Shown piece after piece: positions 1 through 5,112 of a stretch of DNA of 5,112 nucleotides. A program made the position numbers and the translations under genes. This DNA comes from Pseudomonadota bacterium. Lineage in GTDB: Bacteria > Pseudomonadota > Gammaproteobacteria > Burkholderiales > Burkholderiaceae_E. The number at the start of each line of letters is the position of its first letter. Position 1 is the stretch's first letter. The stretch is taken from the NCBI GenBank assembly GCA_023389175.1, contig JAEWEW010000371.1, positions 1 through 5,112 of the forward strand, written 5' to 3'. The notes under the pieces were generated by a model. It was given only the letters and a program-made list of their open reading frames with translations. It searched no databases and was not told the origin of the DNA.

Positions 1-683
1 GGATGGCCGACCACCTGGCCGCCGCAGACGTTGCCGGCGGTGCGCAGGATGTTCTCGTGGCGCCCATCCGCATGAATGCGTGAGGCGAGGATGCCGGGAG
101 CCTCGTCGGCGGCGAGAACCACCGCACCGGCGCCGTCACCGAACAGGACGCAGGTCGTGCGATCGTTCCAGTCCAGGATGCGCGAGAACACCTCGGTGCC
201 GATGACCAGCGCGCGGCGGGCGGTGCCGTTGCGGATCAGTCCGTCGGCCGTGGCGAGCGCATAGACGAATCCGCTGCAGACGGCCTGCACGTCGTACGCG
301 CCACCACCGGGCGTGCCGAGCGCCTTCTGGATCAGGCAGGCGTTGCTGGGGAAGACGTAGTCAGGGGTGGAGGTGGCGCAGACGATCAGGTCGATGTCGG
401 AGGCCTGCAGCCCCGCCGACCGCAGCGCGGCGCGGGCAGCGTCGGCGCCGAGCATCGAGCTGGTCACTCCCGGATCGGCGAGCCAGCGCTGGCGGATGCC
501 GGTGCGGGCGACGATCCACTCGTCCGAGGTCTCGACGCCCTTGCGCGCGAGCTCCTCCGCGAGCTCCTGGTTGCCGACGCGCCGGGAAGGAAGGGCGCTG
601 CCGACGCCCACGATGCGCGCATATCGCGCCGCAGACGGCGAAGGCGTCATGCGCGTCGGTTGGTTGCTGGCGTTGCTCGTCAT
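1..683 (-). CDS. fabH: beta-ketoacyl-ACP synthase III (FabH), 3' end cut by window edge
   Basis: FabH condenses acetyl-CoA with malonyl-ACP to give acetoacetyl-ACP, the first step of type II fatty acid synthesis in the cytoplasm. About 227 codons are visible. The thiolase-fold N-terminal half is clear: RIVGVGSALP near residues 23-32, the motif SDEWIVARTGIRQR typical of KAS III, the nucleophile Cys136 in AVCSGF (equivalent to Cys112 of E. coli), and FGDGAGAVV around residues 181-189. Roughly the last 100 residues, with the catalytic His and Asn, lie beyond base 1. I chose the ATG at 683 because AGGG sits 6 bases upstream. An in-frame ATG at 650 lacks a Shine-Dalgarno but would give a length nearer the family norm. 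The start lies 93 bases after the plsX stop, on the same strand. No promoter is evident in the gap, so co-transcription with plsX is inferred. Confidence 0.96.
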   Translation of the reverse strand, partial: MTSNASNQPTRMTPSPSAARYARIVGVGSALPSRRVGNQELAEELARKGVETSDEWIVARTGIRQRWLADPGVTSSMLGADAARAALRSAGLQASDIDLIVCATSTPDYVFPSNACLIQKALGTPGGGAYDVQAVCSGFVYALATADGLIRNGTARRALVIGTEVFSRILDWNDRTTCVLFGDGAGAVVLAADEAPGILASRIHADGRHENILRTAGNVCGGQVVGH

Positions 684-776
684 GAATGGCCCTGTGGACG
701 CGAAGCGGGTTGAGGCTGGCTCGGAAGGGACCCATCCGCGCTGCCGTCGTCGCCGGACTGCCCCGCCGGTGACACC

Positions 777-1823
777 CTAAGCCGGATTGTCAATGATATC
801 CGCCGCGGTGGCCGGGTTCGGCAGCGCAGCGCCGATGCGCCCGATGAGATCGTTGCGCGCCGCGTCGTAGGCGCGACGCAGCGCGGCCTCGAAGGCCACC
901 GCATCGGCCGAGCCGTGGCTCTTGATCACGATGCCGCGCAGCCCGATCAGGCTCGCGCCGTTGTAGCGGCGATGATCGGTGCGGCGCTTGAACCGGGCCA
1001 GCACCGGCCAGGCGAGCACCGCCATCGCCCGGGCGATCGGATTGCGGCCGAACTCCTCGCGCAGGAAGCTGCCGAGCATCTGGGCCACGCCCTCGGAGGT
1101 CTTGAGCGACACGTTGCCCACGAAACCGTCGCAGACGATCACGTCGACCACGCCGCGGAAGATGTCGTTGCCCTCGACGTTGCCGGCGAAGTTGAGGTCC
1201 GTCCCGCGGATCAGCTCGGCGGCCTCCTTCACCACGTCGTTGCCCTTGATCGCCTCTTCGCCGATGTTGAGCAGCGCGACCGTGGGACGCTCGCGATCGT
1301 CGAGCACGCTGACCAGCGCGCTGCCCATCACGGCGAACTGCAGCAGGTGCTGCGGCGTGCAGTCCACGTTGGCGCCGAGGTCCAGCATCGTGGTGGCGCG
1401 GCCCTTCTGGTTGGGCAGCTGGGCGGCGATCGCCGGACGGTCGATGCCTTCCATCATCTTCAGCACGAAGCGCGAGATCGCCATGAGCGCGCCGGTGTTG
1501 CCGGCGCTCACGCAGGCGTCGGCCTCGCCCTTCTTGAGCAGCTCGATCGCGACGCGCATCGAGGAATCGCGCTTGCCGCGCAACGCCTGGGCCGGCGCCT
1601 CGTCCATCAGCACGACCTCGGAGGCCGGCACCACCCGAAGCCGTTGCCGCCCCGGCGGCTTTCCCTCGGGGGACTGCGCAAGCGCAGCCTCGATGCGGTC
1701 GGGTTGCCCGACCAGCATCACCTCGACGTCAGGATGAGATGCGAGGAACGAAAGCGCCGCCGGAACGGTGACCGGCAGCCCGTGGTCGCCACCCATCGCA
1801 TCGATCGCTATCCGGACCGTCAT
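777..1823 (-). CDS. plsX: phosphate acyltransferase PlsX
   Basis: PlsX converts acyl-ACP and phosphate to acyl-phosphate, the acyl donor used by PlsY to make lysophosphatidic acid. It is a peripheral membrane enzyme linking fatty acid and phospholipid synthesis. The 348-residue product is of normal family length (about 350 in E. coli). Family landmarks appear in order: IAIDAMGGDHG (5-15), SAGNTGALM (106-114), DLGANVDC (148-155), LNIGEEAIKGND (185-196), GNVEGNDI (214-221), CDGFVGNVSLK (231-241) and HGSAD (303-307). The ATG at 1823 is the first possible start, because an in-frame TAG lies about 30 bases upstream, and it places the conserved IAIDAMGGD at the usual position. Its ribosome binding site is weak. 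It follows rpmF by 128 bases and precedes fabH, the standard proteobacterial order. It ends with TAG. Confidence 0.98.
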   Translation of the reverse strand: MTVRIAIDAMGGDHGLPVTVPAALSFLASHPDVEVMLVGQPDRIEAALAQSPEGKPPGRQRLRVVPASEVVLMDEAPAQALRGKRDSSMRVAIELLKKGEADACVSAGNTGALMAISRFVLKMMEGIDRPAIAAQLPNQKGRATTMLDLGANVDCTPQHLLQFAVMGSALVSVLDDRERPTVALLNIGEEAIKGNDVVKEAAELIRGTDLNFAGNVEGNDIFRGVVDVIVCDGFVGNVSLKTSEGVAQMLGSFLREEFGRNPIARAMAVLAWPVLARFKRRTDHRRYNGASLIGLRGIVIKSHGSADAVAFEAALRRAYDAARNDLIGRIGAALPNPATAADIIDNPA

Positions 1824-1951
1824 GGACTGGCCTGGTGCGCCCTGTTCAGCCTACCGACCTGAGTGCAGTGTGCCCGGACCGCTGCAAGTGCCCCCAGCCC
1901 CGCCGGACACCTCGCTCGACGCGCGCGGACCCGTTGCCGCTGCCTATGCCG

Positions 1952-2134
1952 CTACTCGTCCGATTTGGTCTTGACGACCTTCTTGCCACGGTAGAAGCCG
2001 TTCGGGCTGATGTGGTGGCGCAGGTGGACCTCGCCGGTGCCCGGCTCCACGGCGACCGGCGGCGGGGACAGGAAATCGTGCGAGCGGTGCATGCCCCGCT
2101 TGGACGGCGATTTCTTGTTCTGCTGGACGGCCAT
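1952..2134 (-). CDS. rpmF: 50S ribosomal protein bL32
   Basis: bL32 is a small structural protein of the large ribosomal subunit. The product is 60 residues, basic and complete: the N-terminus is MAVQQNKKSPSKRGMHRSHD and the C-terminal half carries GEVHLRHHISPNGFYRGKK. It has no cysteines, so it is the zinc-free type common in proteobacteria. The ATG at 2134 is set by a strong AGGAGAG ribosome binding site 6 bases upstream. A longer in-frame reading from 2194 would add 20 unrelated residues and is not supported. The gene lies 59 bases after yceD and 128 bases before plsX on the same strand. A perfect TATAAT upstream suggests a promoter of its own in addition to read-through from yceD. The sequence is of the betaproteobacterial type. 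Confidence 0.98.
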   Translation of the reverse strand: MAVQQNKKSPSKRGMHRSHDFLSPPPVAVEPGTGEVHLRHHISPNGFYRGKKVVKTKSDE

Positions 2135-2140
2135 TGGAAA

Positions 2141-2147
2141 CTCTCCT
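2141..2147 (-). promoter_or_regulatory. rpmF ribosome binding site
   Basis: AGGAGAG on the minus strand ends 6 bases before the ATG at 2134. It is the strongest Shine-Dalgarno in the window and decides the rpmF start against the longer in-frame reading from 2194. Confidence 0.85.
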
Positions 2148-2157
2148 GATGCTGGTA

Positions 2158-2192
2158 GCCTGACGTTGCCGGTTGCCCGAGGCGAATCAGGC
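2158..2192. repeat. inverted repeat between yceD and rpmF
   Basis: GCCTGA at 2158-2163 and TCAGGC at 2187-2192 form a 6-bp stem around a 23-base spacer. In the minus-strand transcript the spacer can also form a small stem, TT(C)GCC with GGCAA. It lies just downstream of the yceD stop and has no T-run, so it is not a standard terminator. It could be an mRNA structure or processing site in read-through transcripts. Confidence 0.3.
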
Positions 2193-2198
2193 ATTATA
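2193..2198 (-). promoter_or_regulatory. candidate -10 box (TATAAT) for rpmF-plsX-fabH
   Basis: A perfect TATAAT on the minus strand overlaps the yceD TAA stop and lies 58-63 bases upstream of the rpmF ATG. Transcription would start near 2186 and leave a leader of about 52 bases with the strong rpmF ribosome binding site at its end. Such an AT-rich hexamer is rare by chance in this GC-rich sequence. However, no TTGACA-like -35 appears at 16-18 bases spacing (TCATGA at 17), and the extended -10 TGn is out of register, so the call is tentative. Confidence 0.45.
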
Positions 2199-2736
2199 CA
2201 TCGGGCGGACAGATCTCATGAGCGGGCGCCATCGGCAAGGCGAGGATCGCCTCGTCCTCCACCAGCGCCGCCAGATCCAGCACCGGCGTGGCGGCGATCA
2301 CCTCAACCGTCTCGGCCTCCCGGTCTTCCCGCTCCGCCTGGGCTTCGCTCGCTGCGAGACGAAAGCGGGTTTCGCTTGCGATCTCCGGCAACTGCACGGG
2401 TCCGAGGCAGCGCGAGCATGACATGACCGGGGCGAAGCGGGTGCGGGCGAGCAGGAAGTCGCGCTGGCGCCCCAGATCGTCCTGCCCCACCGAGCCCTCG
2501 ATCCGCCAGGCGACCGCGCCGTCGGCGGCGGCATCGGCCGCAACTCCCGCGCTGACCAGGCGCGCCATCAGGGTGAACGGCGTCTGTCCTTCCACGACCT
2601 GTCGTCGCCGCGCGAACTGGACCGGGTCCACCTTGGGCGCAAGGCTCTCCCGTGCCGCGCGGTCGCCGTCCACGGCGGGAGGGCCTGTCGGATCCGCACC
2701 GTCCCCGCCGTCCGAGCCATGTCGCGCCTGATTCAC
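2194..2736 (-). CDS. yceD: YceD / DUF177 family protein, short C-terminal form
   Basis: This is a DUF177 protein, the usual partner of rpmF. The family has been linked to 23S rRNA accumulation or large-subunit assembly in E. coli and chloroplasts, but the mechanism is not settled. From the GTG at 2736 it has 180 residues. Visible family features are VDPVQFARRRQVVEG (36-50), the CxxC pair Cys107/Cys110 in SCSRCLGPV, and the signature LVEDEAILALPMAPAHEIC (158-176). The GTG is preferred because GGAGG lies 5 bases upstream. An in-frame ATG at 2769 would add 11 residues. Residues 7-32 are rich in Gly, Asp and Ala and look like an unstructured N-terminal extension. The protein stops 4 residues after Cys176, so the PNPFAxLxxLK-type tail seen in E. 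coli YceD is absent. It is transcribed divergently from maf. Confidence 0.93.
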   Translation of the reverse strand: MNQARHGSDGGDGADPTGPPAVDGDRAARESLAPKVDPVQFARRRQVVEGQTPFTLMARLVSAGVAADAAADGAVAWRIEGSVGQDDLGRQRDFLLARTRFAPVMSCSRCLGPVQLPEIASETRFRLAASEAQAEREDREAETVEVIAATPVLDLAALVEDEAILALPMAPAHEICPPDV

Positions 2737-2787
2737 GCTATCCTCCGAAGCCGCCCTGTCCGCGGGCATTATGCCAACGCCGTCCAG
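2737..2787. promoter_or_regulatory. divergent yceD / maf intergenic region
   Basis: These 51 bases separate the divergent yceD and maf starts, so promoters for both should lie here or just inside the genes. The only AT-rich core is the inverted repeat GGCATTATGCC at 2765-2775. On the minus strand it contains CATAAT (2773-2768, 5 of 6 to the -10 consensus), which would place a yceD transcript start about 25 bases before its GTG. On the plus strand CATTAT matches only 4 of 6. No convincing -35 is visible for either direction. Confidence 0.35.
2742..2746 (-). promoter_or_regulatory. yceD ribosome binding site
   Basis: GGAGG on the minus strand lies 5 bases before the GTG at 2736. It favours this GTG over the in-frame ATG at 2769, which has no comparable site. 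Confidence 0.65.
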
Positions 2788-3363
2788 ATGACCCTTGTAC
2801 TTGCATCGGGTTCGCCATACCGCCGCGAGCTGCTCGCCCGCCTGCGGGTGCCGTTCGAGGTGATGGCGCCCAACGTCGACGAGGCCCCGGCCGCAGGCGA
2901 GCGCCCGGCAGCGCTCGCCAGCCGCCTCGCGCGGGCGAAGGCGCAGGCGGTCGCGGCGTCGCGGCCGCGCGCCGTGGTGATCGGGTCGGACCAGGTGGCC
3001 ACCCTGGACGGCAGGACCCCGATAGGCAAGCCGGGCACGCTCGAGCGGGCGCGTGAGCAGCTCCGCGCCGCCTCCGGCCGCGCGATGCAGTTCCACACCG
3101 CCTATGCCGTCGTGGCGCCGGGCCGACCGCTGGTCGAGGGCACCGTGCCGGTGACGGTGCGGTTCCGCGAGCTGGAACCCGCGGAGATCGAGCGCTATCT
3201 CGCGCTCGAGCAGCCGCTCGATTGCGCCGGCGCCGCCCGCTGCGAAGGCCTCGGCATCAGCCTGCTGGAGGCGATCCACACCGACGATCCCACCGCGCTG
3301 GTCGGCCTGCCGCTCATCCAGGTGGCAGAGACCCTGCGCCGGCTCGGGATCCCGGTGCCGTGA
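2788..3363 (+). CDS. maf: Maf/YceF-type nucleoside triphosphate pyrophosphatase
   Basis: Maf proteins hydrolyse non-canonical or modified nucleoside triphosphates to monophosphates, and the YceF subgroup prefers 7-methyl-GTP. The 191-residue product has LASGSPYRRELL (5-16), which binds the phosphates, NVDE (29-32), the catalytic-acid motif GSDQVATLDG (66-75), GKPG (80-83), and a C-terminal block GLGISLLEAIHTDDPTALVG (154-173) that matches E. coli YceF better than the dTTP/UTP-type YhdE. The 7-methyl-GTP assignment is inferred from that match. I chose the ATG at 2788 because it places MTLVLASGSP at the family N-terminus. The longer in-frame ATG at 2719 would add 23 unrelated residues and run into yceD. 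No good ribosome binding site precedes 2788. The gene is divergent from yceD, and its stop overlaps the start of the methyltransferase. Confidence 0.96.
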   Translation: MTLVLASGSPYRRELLARLRVPFEVMAPNVDEAPAAGERPAALASRLARAKAQAVAASRPRAVVIGSDQVATLDGRTPIGKPGTLERAREQLRAASGRAMQFHTAYAVVAPGRPLVEGTVPVTVRFRELEPAEIERYLALEQPLDCAGAARCEGLGISLLEAIHTDDPTALVGLPLIQVAETLRRLGIPVP

Positions 3364-4121
3364 GCGCCGGGCCGACTGAGCGCCGCCGTGGTCGGCTGAT
3401 CCTCGTGCCGGCACCACTCGAGCAGGCGCCGCCCACGCGCACCTGGCTCTGCGACCCGGACCGCGAGCTGGTCGCGGGCCTCACCCGCTTCTACGTCGAG
3501 ACGCCGAAGACGGCGCGGGCGTGGCTGAAGGCGCTGCCGGTGTCCGCGCCGCTGCAGTCGATCGAGCTGCATGCCCTGCCCTCGGCCGCTGCTCCAGGCG
3601 CGCATTCAAGTCGCGGTGCCGCGGTCGACTGGCGCGACTGGCTTGCACCGCTCGCGGCCGGCGAGTCCGTCGGCGTCATGTCCGATGCCGGCTGCCCCGG
3701 CGTGGCCGATCCCGGAGCGGCCCTGGTGCAGGCGGCGCACGACGCCGGGTTCGAGGTCCATCCCCTGATCGGCCCCTCCGCCCTCCTGCTCGGCCTGATG
3801 GCAAGCGGGCTGAACGGCCAGCGGTTCAGCTTCCAGGGCTACCTGCCGGTGGAGCGTCCGCAGCGAAGGCAGGAGATCGAGCGGCTCGCGCGGCGCTCGG
3901 CCGCCGAACGGGAGACCGTCCTGCTGATCGAGACGCCCTACCGCAACCAGGCCATGGCCGAGGCGCTGCTCGAGGCGCTGCCCGCGGACGCCCGCCTGTG
4001 CATCGCGGCGGATCTCGCGGGTCCGGAGGAATCGATCGCGACCCGTCCGGTCAATGCCTGGCGCGCCCGGCCGCCCCGGTTGCCGCGCAAGCTCCCGGCG
4101 GTGTTCCTGTTCCTGTGCTGA
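3360..4121 (+). CDS. RsmI-like SAM-dependent methyltransferase (tetrapyrrole methylase fold), substrate unknown
   Basis: This is a 253-residue protein of the tetrapyrrole/RsmI methylase superfamily. It begins with RLILVPAPLE (12-21), comparable to the LYIVPTPIGN start of RsmI. SDAGCPGVADPGAALV (108-123) matches the SAM-binding SDAGTPxxxDPG motif. GPSALLLGLMASGLNGQRFS (138-157) with FQGYLP (158-163) and IETPYRNQ (190-197) match later RsmI blocks. The early AEDTRxT region of true RsmI is replaced by RFYVETPKTARAW (43-55), so this is probably the shorter RsmI-related paralogue found beside maf and sppA in betaproteobacteria, not the 16S rRNA C1402 2'-O-methyltransferase itself. The start is the GTG at 3360, which overlaps the maf TGA stop as GTGA and implies translational coupling. 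Fold and cofactor are well supported. The substrate is not known. Confidence 0.9.
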   Translation: MSAGPTERRRGRLILVPAPLEQAPPTRTWLCDPDRELVAGLTRFYVETPKTARAWLKALPVSAPLQSIELHALPSAAAPGAHSSRGAAVDWRDWLAPLAAGESVGVMSDAGCPGVADPGAALVQAAHDAGFEVHPLIGPSALLLGLMASGLNGQRFSFQGYLPVERPQRRQEIERLARRSAAERETVLLIETPYRNQAMAEALLEALPADARLCIAADLAGPEESIATRPVNAWRARPPRLPRKLPAVFLFLC

Positions 4122-4122
4122 G

Positions 4123-4158
4123 GATTGCGACGATGCCGCACCTGCCGACGCCGCAATC
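4123..4158. repeat. inverted repeat after the methyltransferase stop
   Basis: GATTGCG (4123-4129) pairs with CGCAATC (4152-4158), 7 bp, with two more CG pairs possible after a mismatch. It begins two bases after the methyltransferase TGA, in the gap between convergent genes, where a terminator is expected. There is no T-run on either side, so it is only a candidate terminator or mRNA 3' end structure. Confidence 0.3.
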
Positions 4159-4180
4159 GCGGCGCACGGAGCCGGCGGTA

Positions 4181-4203
4181 CCGATGCACCGGGATGTCAT
4201 CGG
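4181..4203. repeat. inverted repeat after the sppA stop
   Basis: CCGATG (4181-4186) pairs with CATCGG (4198-4203) around an 11-base loop, 15 bases beyond the sppA TAG in the direction of sppA transcription. The stem is short and has no T-run. It could be a weak terminator for sppA, but chance is possible at this length. Confidence 0.2.
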
Positions 4204-4217
4204 CGCCCGGGTCCCGA

Positions 4218-5112
4218 CTAGCGCAACCGCGGCGGCTCCGCTGTCACCTGCATCTCGCGCGCGAGCACGGCGCCCACCGATGCGCCCATGCGCTTGGCCA
4301 GCCGTTCGACCAGGGTGCCGCGCCGGGTGAAGTCGACGATGTCCTCGGCCTTCACTACGTCGCGGGCGACCGAGGCGAGGGAGCCCAGCTCGTCGGCGAG
4401 GCCGAGCTCGATGCTGCGCTCTCCGGTCCAGAAGAGGCCGCTGAACAGCTCGGGGGATTCCTTGAGTCGCGCCCCGCGCCCGTCCCGCACCACCCGGATG
4501 AACTGCTGGTGGACCTCGTTCAGCATCGCCTGCGCATGCGCCCGCTGGTCCGGCGCGATCGGCAGGAACGGATCGAGAAAGCCCTTGTTGCGGCCGGCCG
4601 CGAGCAGCCGCCGTTCGACGCCTGCCTTGTCCATCAGCCCGGTGAGACCGAAGCCTTCGATGACCACCCCGATCGATCCGACGAGACTCGCCTTGTCGAC
4701 GAAGATCCGGTCGGCTGCCGCCGCGAGGTAGTAGCCGCCCGAGGCGCAGATCTCCTCCACCACCGCGTAGAGGGGAATCGCGGGATAGAGCTTGCGCAGC
4801 CGCCGGACCTCGTCGTTGATCCGCCCCGCCTGCACCGGGCTGCCGCCCGGGCTGTTGATGCGCATCACCACCGCCGCCGTCTGGCGGTCCTCGAAGGCGC
4901 TGCGCAGGGCGGCGTTGACGAGGTCGGCGTCGACCTCGCCCCCGTAGGCGATCACGCCGTCGATCTCGATCAGCGCGGTATGCCGCCCGCTGCTGCTCTC
5001 GCCCGGCTGCAGCCAGCCGGCGCCGATCGCGAGCAGGAGGAGGACCACCCCGATGCCGAAAAGCCGGAAGAAGATGGTCCAGCGGCGGGCGCGCCCGCGC
5101 GCCCCCACCCCC
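4218..5112 (-). CDS. sppA: S49 signal peptide peptidase SppA (single-domain form), 5' end cut by window edge
   Basis: SppA is a membrane-anchored serine protease that degrades signal peptides left after leader peptidase cleavage. About 297 codons are visible, with the TAG stop at 4218-4220. Numbered from the GTG at 5108, a hydrophobic segment (about 13-32, rich in Leu/Ile/Val) follows a basic stretch (GRARRW) and is the inner-membrane anchor. RINSPGGS (83-90) is conserved. The expected nucleophile is Ser123 in CASGGYYLA, and the general base is Lys175 in GRNKGFLDPF. Their 52-residue spacing equals that of Ser147/Lys199 in Bacillus subtilis SppA. SLVGSIGV (141-148) is also typical. The reading frame stays open to the window edge, and family members usually have more cytoplasmic residues before the anchor, so the real start is probably beyond base 5112. 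It converges on the methyltransferase with a 96-base gap. Confidence 0.95.
   Translation of the reverse strand, partial: GVGARGRARRWTIFFRLFGIGVVLLLLAIGAGWLQPGESSSGRHTALIEIDGVIAYGGEVDADLVNAALRSAFEDRQTAAVVMRINSPGGSPVQAGRINDEVRRLRKLYPAIPLYAVVEEICASGGYYLAAAADRIFVDKASLVGSIGVVIEGFGLTGLMDKAGVERRLLAAGRNKGFLDPFLPIAPDQRAHAQAMLNEVHQQFIRVVRDGRGARLKESPELFSGLFWTGERSIELGLADELGSLASVARDVVKAEDIVDFTRRGTLVERLAKRMGASVGAVLAREMQVTAEPPRLR

Noticed and set aside
361..780. Open frames on both strands overlapping fabH and the fabH-plsX gap
   Set aside because: They overlap the clear fabH frame, lack recognisable motifs, and have shadow-type composition.
915..1862. Long open frames of 315 and 252 codons on the plus strand opposite plsX
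   Set aside because: They are antisense to a well-supported plsX. Their residues are dominated by Ala, Arg, His, Gly or Ser, as expected for shadow frames in GC-rich DNA, and no family motif is visible.
1811..1882. Repeated CCGGACCG at 1811-1818 and 1875-1882
   Set aside because: An 8-base GC-only repeat is expected by chance in DNA of this composition, and one copy lies inside plsX codons.
2719..2787. Upstream ATG for maf at 2719
   Set aside because: The added 23 residues have no counterpart in Maf proteins and would overlap the first codons of yceD. The ATG at 2788 gives the standard MTLVLASGSP start.
3222..3359. Longer methyltransferase reading starting inside maf
   Set aside because: The added 46 residues are an Arg/Pro-rich out-of-frame reading of maf. 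The conserved RLILVP start follows the GTG at 3360 that overlaps the maf stop.
2737..3417. Extension of the yceD frame upstream to 3417 (407 codons in total)
   Set aside because: The extra part is antisense to maf, is compositionally biased, and has no DUF177 similarity. The GTG at 2736 has a GGAGG site.
3521..4330. 269-codon plus-strand frame overlapping the methyltransferase and the end of sppA
   Set aside because: It is an out-of-frame shadow rich in Arg, Ala, Gly and Pro, and it covers real coding sequence on both strands.
1..5112. Mobile element, CRISPR array, tRNA or foreign island
   Set aside because: I found no spaced direct repeats, terminal inverted repeats, transposase motifs or tRNA-like folds. 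Base composition is even and all genes are conserved housekeeping genes in a familiar order.

Overview
The window is an ordinary, very GC-rich bacterial chromosomal segment. It most likely comes from a betaproteobacterium. The bL32 protein starts MAVQQNKKSPSKRGMHRSHD and ends with an HLRHHISPNGFYRGKK block, which is the betaproteobacterial form. The gene neighbourhood sppA / RsmI-like methyltransferase / maf / yceD / rpmF / plsX / fabH is also one I associate with that class. I cannot name an order or genus from sequence alone.

There are seven protein genes in three transcription blocks. Positions 1-2736 carry a leftward block in the order yceD (2194-2736), rpmF (1952-2134), plsX (777-1823) and fabH (1-683, cut by the window edge). 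This is the conserved link between ribosome biogenesis (YceD/DUF177 and bL32) and membrane lipid synthesis. PlsX makes acyl-phosphate for phospholipid assembly, and FabH starts each new fatty acid chain. Positions 2788-4121 carry a rightward pair: maf, a YceF-type nucleotide pyrophosphatase, and an RsmI-like SAM-dependent methyltransferase whose GTG start overlaps the maf TGA stop. Positions 4218-5112 hold the leftward sppA, a membrane-anchored S49 signal peptide peptidase that is cut at its 5' end and converges on the methyltransferase.

Control signals are few. A 51-bp divergent region (2737-2787) must drive yceD one way and maf the other. A perfect TATAAT hexamer on the minus strand overlaps the yceD stop codon 58-63 bases upstream of rpmF and suggests a separate rpmF-plsX-fabH promoter. 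rpmF has a strong AGGAGAG ribosome binding site. The 96-bp convergent gap between the methyltransferase and sppA has two inverted repeats without T-runs.

I see no tRNA, rRNA, mobile element, CRISPR array or clear sign of recent horizontal transfer, and no gene-free stretch above about 130 bases. I found no novel system. The most interesting details are a YceD that lacks the usual C-terminal tail, the TATAAT box sitting at that shortened end, and an RsmI-like methyltransferase of unknown substrate coupled to maf.
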